Positions 11,984 to 23,022 of a DNA stretch of 64,000 nt are shown one piece after another. The position numbers were made by a program, and so were the translations under genes. The stretch spans positions 3,377,734-3,441,733 of the forward strand of contig NC_035178.2 of the NCBI RefSeq assembly GCF_001659605.2, in the 5' to 3' direction. The notes beneath the pieces were generated by a model, which had not been told where the DNA came from, ran no database searches, and was given only the letters and a program-made list of their open reading frames with translations. The DNA is from Manihot esculenta. Taxonomy: Eukaryota > Streptophyta > Magnoliopsida > Malpighiales > Euphorbiaceae. How positions within the stretch are numbered: the stretch's first letter is position 1; every line of letters starts with the position of its first letter.

Positions 11984-12196
11984 ATGACGACGAAATCGGC
12001 AGCACCGACATCGTTCATGTCGACGCCGGCCTGCATGGTCGCATTGCTACATGGTCACGCCGACCTCACTTGTTGGAGCTCGACCAGACCCGCGACTTCC
12101 TCCTCAGGTCGGCACGTCTTTGGCAGCTCGTGGAGCGCTGGTGACGCTGGTCATCTCAAGATCGATGGCGACGAGATCGGCAGCACCGACATCGTT
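11984..12196 (-). pseudogene. Two tandem pieces resembling a PARN-like poly(A) ribonuclease
   Basis: The minus strand at 12122-12196 reads NDVGAADLVAIDLEMTSVTS followed by AP. This resembles the first exonuclease motif of CAF1/PARN-type DEDD nucleases (DLVAIDLEMTGVTSAPW), where D and E bind metal. A shorter second copy (11984-12015) reads NDVGAADFVVMW and abuts the PI4K-gamma fragment. Only about 25 residues are recognisable, so the assignment is tentative; the duplication itself (ATCGGCAGCACCGACATCGT twice on the plus strand) is plain. Confidence 0.5.
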
Positions 12197-12460
12197 TATT
12201 TCCGTGCCGACCTCACTCGTTGGAATTCGACCAGACCAGCAACTTCCTCCTCAGGTCGGCGCGTCTTTGGCAGCTCGATCTCCTTCCATTCTTGCTATTT
12301 CAACCATCCGACCTGCTTTTTCCTCACGGACTCCTCTTCTCTAACCTGTTACCTGGAACTTCACAGCAGATCTGCCCATCCAATCTCTACAATATGTGTA
12401 TTGTTGATCTCACAGTTTTTAACAAAGATATTCATCATCTGAAATTTCACTTCTTTAAAT

Positions 12461-14190
12461 CTCAAAGAAAAGATTAGTAATAATAAAATTTAATAAATAT
12501 TAAAATAAACTATTTAAAAACTATCAAAATATTCTTGAACCAGCTGGGTCTTTCTTTTCAACTTAGTTATTCAGCTAGGTTATCCGCTGGGTTGTCTTCC
12601 CCGTCCTCGAGGTGACCGAGCTTTCTCTGCTGTTACAACGCACGGCTTCGGGCTTCACCGGTGACACCCATGATTGGACACGACATTGGATCGTCACCTT
12701 CCCGCGCCGGCTGTCCTGACGCCATTCATCAGGCGTGAAATCACTGTCATTGTGAACCCAAAGCAACAGATTCCCTGTTTTTCACTCTTTCCGAACAATG
12801 ATGAAGAAGAAGAAAAGAGAAAAGTTGTTGCTGATTGGCAGTGGGCCCTAATCATCCTGTGTGGGTCAGGAATTCTTGACTTCTTGTTGAAAGCATCTCC
12901 ACTCACGTCTTTACTCTGTTATTTTCCTCAAACAGGGCCCCGATCTCGAGCGTGATCTCCAGCACGGATCTAGTTTCGCACATGGGTTCGGCTCCCACGT
13001 GTAATCTCTTAACGATGTTGTTGATTTTAGTGAAAGTCCACCAGTTATTCCTTCTCAAGCCAACGTGCCTTCACTTATAATACTGTGATTATTGGATTTG
13101 CCGAGCTCTTTTCAGTTCTGCTACTTCGACCGGCGAAACCATTGACGGTCTTACTAGCGGTGTTTGATCAGTCGTTCTTTCGACAACCAGACGGGCTAAT
13201 GCCGACCATGCCGATCTGGGTATCTCAGTTCACCTTGTTTTCGAGCTGGATGACATACTGCGTCCGAACTTTTCCACCTCGACCTGCCTGGATATTTGAT
13301 TATTTGCTATTGTCTCCAGGTTGCTCTGATACTTGAGGGGCGTTGCTCTGCAACCGAGTTGAATGGCTATGAATCGTGTCTCCTCCGACCTCATGCCCTA
13401 TCCGACCTGAAATGTTAGCCCGACCTCATCTATTTTTCATTTATTAATTTTCTCTCTGACTTGCTAACCTGGGATTTTACAGCCGATCTCACAACTTCAA
13501 CAAATATATATATACTTCTCATTCTTTTTTCCTTTTACAGAAAAGATTAAAATCTACACTCAGAGACAAGCATTTCAATCTGAAGTTTCACCTCATCAGA
13601 TCTCAAAGAAAAAGTTAGTAGTAATAAAATTCAATAAATGTTAAAATAAACAACGAGGGTAGGAAAATGAAGATTAAGAGACTGTCAAGATATTCTTACA
13701 CCAGCTGGGTCTTTCTTTTCAGCTGGGTTACTGTAAATCTCCAGCTTTCTTTTTCGTGTAAGCTTTCTTTTTTGTATTGTCTCCCTGTCGCCCCGATGCT
13801 TTCCATCTGTCCTGAAATGCGACTCCAACCTCGACCACGAATCTAGTTTCGAACATGGATCCGACCTCAACGAGCAATCTATCGCTGTGGTCGTCAGATT
13901 TGCTGAGTTCCTTTCTGTCTTGCTAAACACGGCTCCGACCTCCTTTTTTCTCACGGACTCCTCTTCTCTTTCTCTCACCTTCTTCTTCTCTTTTTTTTTT
14001 TTTTATATATACAGCGGACCTCAGAATTTCAACAATACATATATTCCTCACCCTTTTTTTTTTCTTTTACAGAAAATATTCACCAGACTTCAAAGAAAAA
14101 ATCAGCCGTAATAAAATCTAATAAATATTAAAATAAATTATCTGAAAGACCATCAAAATATTCTTTAGCACAATGAACCTTTCTTTTCAG
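12461..14190. repeat. Triplicated degenerate internal segment of the LTR element
   Basis: Three dispersed copies share the order TCTCAAAGAAAA...TTAGTA, TAATAAAATTTAATAAATAT, then AATATTCTT and GGGTCTTTCTTTTCA. They sit at about 12461-12566, 13590-13716 and 14085-14190. The DNA between them also shares CTCACGGACTCCTCTTCTCT (12324 and 13951 regions; the former also follows the captured fragments). The interior therefore seems to have grown by segmental duplication. Confidence 0.7.
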
Positions 14191-14195
14191 CTGGG

Positions 14196-14435
14196 TTATC
14201 TGCTCAAACTTTCGTACCTTATGTGGATCTCAATGGGTGGATCTGAAAACTTTTGAGATAGTAAAATCTCTTTCGTGGAGGGCACATTCCCGGCCAAGCT
14301 CGGCGAGGGGTTAAAAGGAATGGGTGGTTGGTTGTTTGGAGTTGTAGGACTGGAAAATAAGAACCGCTGCCCCTCTTGGGCAGAGCTCAGATTATTTGGA
14401 ATGACGTTAAGGTTATTTTCTTGGTGGTTTGCCAT
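14196..14435 (-). CDS. Short gag-position open frame of the LTR element
   Basis: A 79-codon frame starting MANHQENNLNVIPNNLSSAQ lies about 60 bp downstream of the primer binding site on the element's coding strand, where a gag would begin. It is rich in Pro, Asn and Ser and stops without a gag capsid domain or zinc knuckle. It may be the remnant of a gag N-terminus. Function unknown; a chance frame is possible. Confidence 0.4.
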   Translation of the reverse strand: MANHQENNLNVIPNNLSSAQEGQRFLFSSPTTPNNQPPIPFNPSPSLAGNVPSTKEILLSQKFSDPPIEIHIRYESLSR

Positions 14436-14495
14436 TGTGGATCTCAGTGGGTTTTGAAAGTGAAAACTCCGGTGATGAAAAGATCTCCTTCGTTT

Positions 14496-14511
14496 CCCAC
14501 AGACGGCGCCA
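14496..14511 (-). other. Primer binding site of the LTR element
   Basis: On the minus strand, two bases after the LTR end (ATTTATCA), lies TGGCGCCGTCTGTGGG. TGGCGCC-type primer sites are common in plant Gypsy elements. The complementary tRNA cannot be named with certainty from sequence alone. Confidence 0.85.
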
Positions 14512-14513
14512 TT

Positions 14514-15212
14514 TGATAAATATTTTCCTCTTCCTGGTCCATGATAGATCTGGTTTTCTTCTGGGTCCCTTCTTGCTGGGCTCCCTGGTGGATCTCTCCA
14601 TGTTCTTCCTGGTGAAGGGACCTGTAAAATAAGAAAGAATGGTCAGGGGCCTACCGGGTGTGCCCCGGCAGAGGCCCTCCGACGCTCAAGTCAGATTTTA
14701 TGGCTCAGAGTGGTATATTTAGGCAAGGGTTACAGAAAGAATAAAAATGGTGTCCAGGAAGGAAAAGAAGAAGAAGAGAGCCCCCTCTGCGTGGCCTTTA
14801 CCGTGATATATATATCTGTCTCTCTACCACAATGCTAGCTGTCTTCTGCCGCCTAGCTCCGTATGTACGGATGTGTCAGGCGCCTGCTCCATGCGTAACG
14901 GCCATTAATTCTCCTCTGATACGTATGATTCTCCTCTGATACGCATGCGGAAGGACCTACCAGCGGGGCATCTTGGTCATTTTCCCCTTTCCGGGCTGGG
15001 TTGAATGGTAGGGCTGAAGTTGAGCCTGGTGAGGGGCTGATTACTGGGCCGAGAGGTTTGGGCCGATTTGATTGAGAAGTCTAGGCGGAGTCCGGCCCTG
15101 TGACTGAGCGGGCTGGACCTGGCTCTCGAGGGGAATATTGAAGCCTTCGGATCATGGACTGTTTTCATGAGCCTGCCCTTTATACCGGGGTGAAGAAATC
15201 CAGCGATCATCA
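14514..15212 (-). repeat. 5' LTR (relative to element orientation)
   Basis: 699 bp, nearly identical to 8388-9087, ending in GATCATCA and followed by the GTTTG duplication. On the minus strand it should contain the element promoter. I do not assign a TATA box. Confidence 0.95.
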
Positions 15213-15217
15213 GTTTG
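15213..15217. repeat. Right target-site duplication (GTTTG)
   Basis: A perfect copy of the five bases preceding the left LTR. Confidence 0.93.
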
Positions 15218-18200
15218 ATATTACATAAAAGCAAAAGAAAAAAAAAATGAAGGAAAGACAATGGGTCTTGCTTCTAGAGAAGCTCCGACCAAGATGTAAT
15301 GAAATGGGAACAATGTAAGGAAGAAGAATATTGGAGGCCCCCACCCTAATCCCAATCCAACCAACCAACATATTTCAATGTCTTCTTGTTTTCAATCATT
15401 CATTCATTCATTTTATTAGGTTGTTTTCTCATTTAAATGCAACCCATATATTAACTTTGGTAGCTTTATCTGCCTTTCTCATCCCCATTGACAACCAAAT
15501 TATAATATCCCTTTGAACAGAACATTACAAAACACAACTGTTAAATGTCCTTGCAAGAATTTTTCTCTCTTGTTTGTTTATGGGTAGTAGATGTTTTTCC
15601 CATGAGATATTTTTGTAGAAATTAAATGCATGTGTGAGGAAATACAGTGGCATTGGGGGTCAGCAAAGGGTCAATGCTCTGTATTTTCAGGACAAGGGAG
15701 CAACTCCATTTCAATTGCAGAAATCCCTCATTATTTGGATGTTGGAACTTTAGTGGGAACCTTCACATGGGCTGCTCTCATCTCTTCTTTGACCATCATA
15801 TATATTTCTTCTTTCCTTTTATTTTTCCCTTTTTTTTTTTAGAAAAAAAAATATTATATATCAATTTATTATTTATTTTAATATCTCCTTGATCGAATCT
15901 AATGAGACTTAGATTGGAATATGGATGGGTTCTGGTAAGGCATGATTCATAACCCTTCTCTATTTGGAACCTGTACTAGGAGGCAAGGACATGCCTTGCC
16001 TCAGGCAACCATGTCCTCTTTCTTTTTTTTTTTTTCAACACACATTATAGGGTATATTGCAGAAATCCCTCATTATACAAATTACCAAGTAACACAACCT
16101 CTCCCTTCCTTCCTCCCCTCTTTATTGCTCAAAGAATATTTTCAATGTAATACTCTCGCCCATGGATTTCATAAAATAAAAAGAACAGACCTTATATAAT
16201 TTCCAGTGAGAATCATATACAATAAATTTGGAGTATCATACGGGGACATGTTAATTAAAAAAAAAAGTGGATTAGTATTATTTATTTATTTATTGATAAG
16301 ATGTTACTGATGGGTTTCTATGTTCATGAATCATGATGGGTTAAATAAGAAACGACCTTCTTAGTTCTCACGAACCAAAATGTAACAATATATAATAAAG
16401 TTTATCTTCAGTGGTCCTAAATAGTCCTAAGCCCAGCCCACAAAATTAGTGGGGAGCTCCATCCAACACATGACTAGCTGCAATGCTAATTGAAAATTTC
16501 CAAATTCCAAGTTAGATCTCCAATTAAAGCTTGTATTTCTAAAGGAAGATGAGGGTACCTGTCGTAGGTTGATTTTGCAGAATTCATATCCAGAAGAGGC
16601 ACATGGTACAGGACCAGAGCCATTAATAATGCAGGCAGCAGCGAGAGTTGACAAGTTGGGTTTGGCTTATCAGGCGCTGTATAAATTGATTATGCTGCCA
16701 CCTTATTCAACAAACATATTAATTTAATCTTTGATATATTAAAGTTGTTACAATTCCATGCATGTAGATGCAGTTGCTCCTCTGGAAAATTATTTAGTCT
16801 TTGATTGCCAACAAAACCTTTATCTCATTGGAATTTCTTGAAATCCTACACGCATATCAGACTATTCTCCAAGCACGTGCATATATTTTTATTTTGCATC
16901 TTCAAACCGAGAGAACTACTCATTAATTACTTCTTACATATATATTTGTGGTAGCCTCGAATTAAAATGTCTAGCTCCGCTGCTGGACTGCACTTCTGGC
17001 CGTATCACGGCGACAATGATAGTCATTTGGCGAAAGAAAAGGGTAATTAGGTAAGTAAGATATGTAAAGTTGACGTGGAGTGCCACGTAAGTAAAAGGCA
17101 ACAGCGTTGACCATTAAGATTGAGTTTCACGTGTTAACACCCTGGCAGACAAGCAAGTCATCGTCTTTGCCACATTTGCAAAAATTGGAAAATGCCTGCC
17201 GCTCTGTCATATCTTCACGTGCTTTTCCATCCTCTCGCTTTTGGGAATCTATGCAATTTCTTTAATTTTTAAATAAAATAAATATTATTATATAAGTAAT
17301 AATAGAATAAAATCAATTTTTTAGTGCTTTTATCAATTATAATCAATTATTTTAATTTTATCTCAATTTTAAAATTTGTATTAATTTAAAATTGAAAATT
17401 ATAATTGTTAACATGGTTACTAATGCGACATTGATAATATTATTTAATATATAGTTGTTAACGTAGTATGAAGTTTGATGATAAACAAATCTAAAACATT
17501 TAATTTTTAATCGGTTATAACTTAATTTTAAAATTTTATTTTATTTATAGTCAATTAATTAATTTTAATTAATTAAATTAATATTTTATTATTTAATTTA
17601 ATAAAAATTAAAACTTTCACTATTTTATAATTTTTATACATTTTTTTAAATTATTTTAAATTTATTATTCACTTTTTTAAATTATAATAACATATAAATA
17701 CACTATTATAATCTCTTCAAAAAAAATAATCTATTATAATTTTAATTTTATATTATTTTAAAAAAAATTAAATTATCATTTAATATTTAATAAAATTTTG
17801 TATATTTAAGATGGATATAATTGAAAAATTAATAAAAAATTATATTTTTTGATATGTGTAAAAAAATTAAGTGAATAAAAATTATAAAAAATATTTAATT
17901 ATACAAAATAAATTAAAATTTAATTTTATTGTATTAAGTAATAAAATATTAATTATAACTTGTTTAATTAAAAATTAATCAAATGAGTATAATTGAGATA
18001 AACCTATCATACTAAGCTATAATTGATAAAAATAAAAAAAAAATTGACTTTTTATTTATAAAATTTTATGATACATCAATAAGTATAATTAAAAATAATT
18101 ATATAATGTGTCATGCCAGCCTCCACATTAGCATTCGGATTACAATTAATCCAAAACTTTAAAATTAGATTAAAATGACAAAATTTAAAAAATTGGATAA

Positions 18201-19400
18201 AATTGAAACAGGATTAAAACGATTTGATTTTTATTTAAAGTTAAAATGGTTTGGTGAATATTTTATTTAAAGAATGACTAAGAAATTTAATTATATATAT
18301 ATGAATATTTTAATTGAGTGATATAAAAATAAGAATCAAATAATTTAAAAAAATAATTAATTAATTAATTAATTAAAATAGAATTGATAAAATTTACCCA
18401 TGGTATAATGATGGGAGATTCGCTTTCCTTTTTTTTTTCTAATCTACAATAACTATATTTTTCATTTTTAATTTGTATTTCTTATGTGTACTCTTCATAA
18501 TTTACCATTTCCTTTCAAGAAAATACAAGCGCAAAAACTTGTGTACTCTTCATAATTCACAATTAGATATTATTTTTTATTTTAATATTAAACATAAATT
18601 ATAAATTAACTTTTTTAATTTTATAAATCTTGTACTATTAAAATATCATATTCCTAATGTACGTGTATGATTTTTTAAGTAACATTTTACTCATTGAATT
18701 TTCATATAAACTTTATTTTTAATTTCTAAAAAAATAATAAGATAATAAAATGTTATTTTACCTAAACAAATAGATAATAAAAGTTATTAAATTTAAAGCA
18801 ATTAAAAGAAATAGGTAATGCTCAAAATTTTAATACTATCAATATAAAAACACAAGAAACTTTATCATTTTTTATTTAAAATTGCAGTCTATATTTTTTT
18901 ATAATAGCTTCAACAGTTTTTAACTTAATATAAAATCTAAAATCCTTTTATTTTTATTTTTAACAACATATATAATTTTTAAAAAGCATATTGACAAAAA
19001 AAATTAATATTTATGTTGTATTTATATTTATACTTGTAATCAAAACTTTAAAATATTCGAAAGTAAAATAAAAATTCCAATCAGTTATAATTTTAGATAT
19101 AATAATTAATATTGTTGAGATTACATTAATGACATGATCTTTTTGTTTGCCTTTCCAAAATTTATGTCGGGAGGCCATTTGATCTCTTTGTTATTCTTTC
19201 TGATCCACATGAAAATATGATTTCGTGAGTCATTTAGCGAGTACAATTCTTATACTTACCTTATTCACTTTTTTTTTTTAGATGGGATAGCTCCTGTGAT
19301 CCCCTTCAGGGGCTCGCCCATCGGACTTTTGACTTGAATTTTGACTTGCCTTCTTGTCTTCTTTCAATGTCTGATTCTCATTATCTATCATGATATACTT
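15218..19400. other. AT-rich intergenic DNA
   Basis: No supported gene. A 45-codon minus-strand frame at 16486-16623 is too short and unmatched to call. From about 17250 to 19100 the DNA is extremely AT-rich and includes a decayed MITE copy. At 19110-19140 a short sequence (TTGAGATTACATTAATGACA) recurs near 20400 and may mark an LTR edge of the decayed element to the right. Confidence 0.5.
17620..17895. mobile_element. Decayed copy of the Stowaway-like MITE found at 28116
   Basis: The order TATAATTTTTATACATTTTT, TTATTATTCACTTTT, TATTTAATAAAATTTTGTAT, AGATGGATATAATTGAAAAA, AAGTGAATAAAAATTATAAA follows the 28116-28374 element, with GTCC/GGAC positions mutated to AT. Terminal repeats are eroded and the ends are approximate. 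Confidence 0.6.
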
Positions 19401-19422
19401 CTAGATTTTATTTATCAACTGT

Positions 19423-19880
19423 TAGTATGTTGCCGCTGGATTTTTGATTAAGGAATCCATGAACTTGACATTACAGGTTCCTTTTCTTTAATGCCTCACA
19501 TGCTACCTCATGATTTAACTCTTCTACCTATATGGTTTTAACATTGAAATGGGCAATAAAACTTCTTAAAGACTCGCCCTCTTCCTAAAGGATCTTTTGC
19601 AGATTCGAGGAAAGCTTTTTTGGAGACATGCAAGTGATAAATCTAGATTTGAATATCATAGCAAACTGTGTAAAGTTTCGGATTACACTAGAGCTTAGAT
19701 GTTGATACCATTTATGAGTCACACCTGTGAGTGTTGACGGGAGCACTCAGCATAACACAAAATCATTTACATCTTAAAGCTGTATGATCATTTGAAGATG
19801 GCTGGATGGCTTCGAGGATCTATCGTTCCGTCATACTTATCCAAACTGAACAACTTGAACTTAGAAGGGAATGTCTCCAC
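19423..19880 (-). pseudogene. Decayed Gypsy-type retrotransposon gag
   Basis: Conceptual minus-strand reading, with several stops, gives LDKYDGTIDPRSHPAIFK, then LPSTLTGVTHKWYQHLSSSV, then an EGESLRSFIAHFNVKTI stretch and VEELNHEVACEALKKRN. This order (a 'K(F/Y)DG..DP..H' start, 'L.G.A..W' helix, 'EGESLR.F...F') is the capsid region of plant Gypsy gag proteins. Stop codons interrupt it at least four times. It is a relic, not coding. Confidence 0.75.
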
Positions 19881-20392
19881 TAATATTTCTTTCGAAAGAG
19901 GTTAAAACTCATCTATACTAAAGTTCTCTTCCTGTTTCTTTTGATATCTTTATACGGCCTATACTAGCTTTCAATCCATTCCTTTCGGAATCTCATTCGA
20001 TTCATCTTTAAACTTGGACTTACCTTTGTACTGTACTATGGTCGCTTCCGTCTGGCCTCTCAGGGTGTCTACGGAAGCTTCATCTCTTCTACCGGGGTCC
20101 ATTTTAGACGCCTCTTCTCAGACTTTATACTGCCTGAGAGTAATCTGCAACCTTTGGATATACTGGAGTATTGGCTCGTTATTTAAATTATTCAGGTTTG
20201 CTTCATTAACCATTAGGGGTGTTTTCTTTCGGAGGTCTGGGACAAAGAAAATGATTACTCCCCCGTTGATAGCAACTTTAGCTGTGGTTGTAAGGTTACT
20301 GGCTATTTTGAGAGCAAGAGGAGAGAGAAGAAATAGAGAACCGATTGTAATCCAAATGAATGAAGGGGATTTAATGGTGGCAACATAATCAA

Positions 20393-20640
20393 ATGATATT
20401 GCTGAGATTAGATTAATGACATGGCTGGAATGGGGTTATGCCACGATTGGCTAGAACCTGCAAGGAAGAAAATATGAGATGGTGGTGGGTGCTCACGGCA
20501 GTCACTTCGACGTTCAAGTCAGTACCGTAATAAGGAGAGAATACAACGAATTGCTTAAAATTTTAGTGTTAAAGAATAACGTATCTTTGTATTTGTGATC
20601 GTTCCCCTTTTATACAATAAGAAAATTGAGATAAATATAA
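20393..20640 (-). mobile_element. LTR-like remnant beside the decayed gag
   Basis: Contains GGTGGTGGGTGCTCACGGCA and CACTTCGACGTTCAAGTCAG, a pattern shared with plant LTRs; the intact LTR element here has CCTCCGACGCTCAAGTCAG. Its left edge (GAGATTAGATTAATGACATG) is echoed at 19110-19140. With the minus-strand gag to its left this is best read as the 5' LTR of that decayed element. The right boundary is not defined. Confidence 0.55.
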
Positions 20641-20899
20641 CATTTTATGGGAGTTTGATATTAATGTAGTCGGTTGCTAGATAATGGACATCGTCAGTCA
20701 ATTAATTTAGTAATCATGTGATCTCTAGCGAAATGAAATTTTTTTTTATAATGATAACTTTATATCAAAACTCGATTTATTTGGAGGACAAGTCTTGAGA
20801 ATATTTCGGATGTTAAAATGTCTGAATCTCCTTTGTCTACCGTGAAATTGTATTTTCTACTTATCAAATTCTTACTATATAAACTTATTTTTAAGTCAC

Positions 20900-22233
20900 T
20901 TTTGTTGGCGGATATTATGTAATATTAATAATTAATTTAAATTTAAAAAATTAATAATAATTACAGTATAATTTTTAAAATTTTATTTAATTGATAAAAT
21001 GGCATGTTGATTTTAAACTTTTTATCCAAAAAGTTTTTTTGAATAAAATTATTACATCAGCCACTATATATGAATTTGAAAGTTTTGAAGTTTGGTATAT
21101 ATATTTAATAAAAAAGGTGAAGAATATAAGAAATGTTAATTAAGTATTCTATCTTATACATTAAATTTCATGACAAGTAAAGATGACTTACAAATTTTTA
21201 GTTATATTTTAAGCTCAATGAACTTCATGTAATTAATTAGAAAAAGGAATATATATTAAGATTCACATATAAATTTAAGGTTTTAACTTGACTTGTTCAT
21301 TACTAATTCCCAAGGTGTGAACTTAATTTCAATGTAACATATTTTTACTAATTTTCTATATTCACATATCAATTTATTTTTTTAATTAAAAATTAAAAAT
21401 TTTAATTTGAGTATAATAAAATTTGAAAGATAAAAGTTTTACCCTTAATAAATGTATTAGGTGGGAATTCGTATGGTATATTAAAAAAAAAAGAAAAGAA
21501 AACTTGCGGAGACTAAATAAACAAATTGTCGAGCAGAGCCAACGGTTTTGATATTGAGTGATTTGTGACTTGTGTCTTGTTGGTTTACGTTGTATTCCAT
21601 ATGTTACCCAGGAAGTAGGTGATGATTTTTCTCTGCTTTTCATTTTACAAACGTCTCAAATCGATTTGAAAAGAAAACCATGGAGTTGTATCTACCAACC
21701 AAGAGGAACCCATTGGGTCTACCTGTAAAGAAACCGTTTTTTAAATATAATTTTGCACACTCTGTCAATCCACTGACATTTATTATCATCATTATTTTTA
21801 AATTATTTTTTTTGGCTTCCTTTTCTTTTTTAAAACTGTAATAGCATTTTGTTTCAATAATATCGTCAGATTCTTCAATTTCTGTTATTTGAAATACGCG
21901 ATTTTGATTGCCATGAAATCATCAAGCAGGCCGGCCGGTGGAACCATTTTTCAGCTCATCTACGTCACTGCAAGATTTCTCAACGGATAATATTAAAAAC
22001 ACGCAGAAATAATTAATGTATAATATTCACCTACAAACAACCTTTGAACAGTTGCCTTAGTTCTCTGTTCTGAGATTTTAATTATTAGCAGAATAATAAT
22101 TTTTTTTTAAAAAAAAAGGAGAGCTGAAACTAACAATGGCAAATGCATAAATGATTAAGCTTTTTACAACCCCGCAGAGCCAAAATTAAGATTATAAGAC
22201 TATTAACTTGCTTTATGATGAGTTAATTAATAT
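20900..22233. other. Intergenic region and bHLH gene 3' side
   Basis: AT-rich. It should include the 3' UTR of the bHLH gene (roughly 22050-22233). An 85-codon minus-strand frame (21386-21643) has no recognisable domain. Confidence 0.4.
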
Positions 22234-23022
22234 TTAAGCATCTTCGAAATGTTGAACATTTTGATGAGGAGGCTCCTGCAGGCAGGCCTTTCCCACAGGA
22301 AGATAACTCCCACTGGACATTGCTACAGGGAATCCTATCCCAGCTGATGATGACCTAGTAGCCTGAGCTCTCTCCAGCGACTGCACTTGAGTTTTCAAGA
22401 ACTTCACGTAGTGAATTGCCTCGTCTAACATAGATGCAGTGTCCATTTTGGTACCTCCAGGGACTAGTCTTTGAAGTATCCTTATTCTCTCACTAATCCT
22501 TTCCCTTCTATGGCGTGCAGCTACACTCTGAGGATCTTTTGAAATTTTCACGTTTCTACGCTTTGGTGGCTTAACAGATTCTGGGTCTATGTGGATTGGT
22601 TGCATGGCTGCGATTCGAAAGATCATCTCCCTCATTGCAGCCATTGAATTCTTCTTCTGGGATGGTGTAGAATAAGCATTTGGACCTGGAAATTCTGCAG
22701 CACCTCTCCATCTTGATGTGGGTGGATTTGATAGGAAAGCAGCTGGGGGAGATTGCTGGTGAATTGGGGCGTTATCACTAGTAAATGGTATGGCCATATA
22801 AGGAGGCGAGGTACCGATATGTGGGTTGTTATCGATAAAATGCGGGATAGCATCAGAGGCAACAGTGTCGTTGATGGCAGTAGTTGCACCAGGAAACTCA
22901 GATGGCGGGGCTAAATCAGCAACATCGTGATAGGCACCGTAGAAGTCGGGGAGTTTGTCCATCATCATCATCATCATCTCCATCTGATCTTGTGTTGCAG
23001 ACTTTAACTGGTCAATTTCCAT
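22234..23022 (-). CDS. HEC-like: bHLH transcription factor of the HECATE (HEC1/HEC2) type
   Basis: Single exon of 262 codons, starting [20 protein letters not shown]. The HEC-specific block [20 protein letters not shown] (about 130-149) precedes the bHLH domain (about 151-217), which reads [20 protein letters not shown], then [20 protein letters not shown] and [12 protein letters not shown]. Within the basic region, the position where E-box binders carry the key Glu holds Ala (AARHRRER), as in other HEC proteins, which are thought to act with partners such as SPATULA. In Arabidopsis HEC genes control carpel transmitting tissue, stigma and shoot meristem activity. The lack of introns and length fit the family. 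The N-terminal two thirds is variable and low in structure. HEC1 versus HEC2 versus HEC3 cannot be decided here. Confidence 0.92.
   Translation of the reverse strand: MEIDQLKSATQDQMEMMMMMMDKLPDFYGAYHDVADLAPPSEFPGATTAINDTVASDAIPHFIDNNPHIGTSPPYMAIPFTSDNAPIHQQSPPAAFLSNPPTSRWRGAAEFPGPNAYSTPSQKKNSMAAMREMIFRIAAMQPIHIDPESVKPPKRRNVKISKDPQSVAARHRRERISERIRILQRLVPGGTKMDTASMLDEAIHYVKFLKTQVQSLERAQATRSSSAGIGFPVAMSSGSYLPVGKACLQEPPHQNVQHFEDA

Larger units (their letters stand above)
8388..15212 (-). mobile_element. Non-autonomous LTR retrotransposon, probably Ty3/Gypsy-derived, with captured host gene pieces
   Basis: The element is 6825 bp, flanked by the 5-bp duplication GTTTG. Its two LTRs of about 700 bp both have TGAT...ATCA ends (TG...CA). 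On the minus strand the order is 5' LTR (14514-15212), primer binding site TGGCGCCGTCTGTGGG, a possible short gag-like frame, a degenerate interior, fragments resembling PARN and PI4K-gamma, three tandem arrays, a polypurine tract and the 3' LTR (8388-9087). I see no protease, reverse transcriptase, RNase H or integrase motif on either strand, so replication would need enzymes supplied in trans, as for LARD-type elements. The LTRs differ at only about ten visible positions plus a small indel, so the insertion is recent. The primer site resembles those of plant Gypsy lineages, but without pol the superfamily is inferred. Confidence 0.93.

Noticed and set aside
16486..16654. Short minus-strand frames (45 and 75 codons) with an exon-like look and a GGTACC-type donor
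   Set aside because: Two competing frames overlap, neither matches a family I know, and no partner exon was found.
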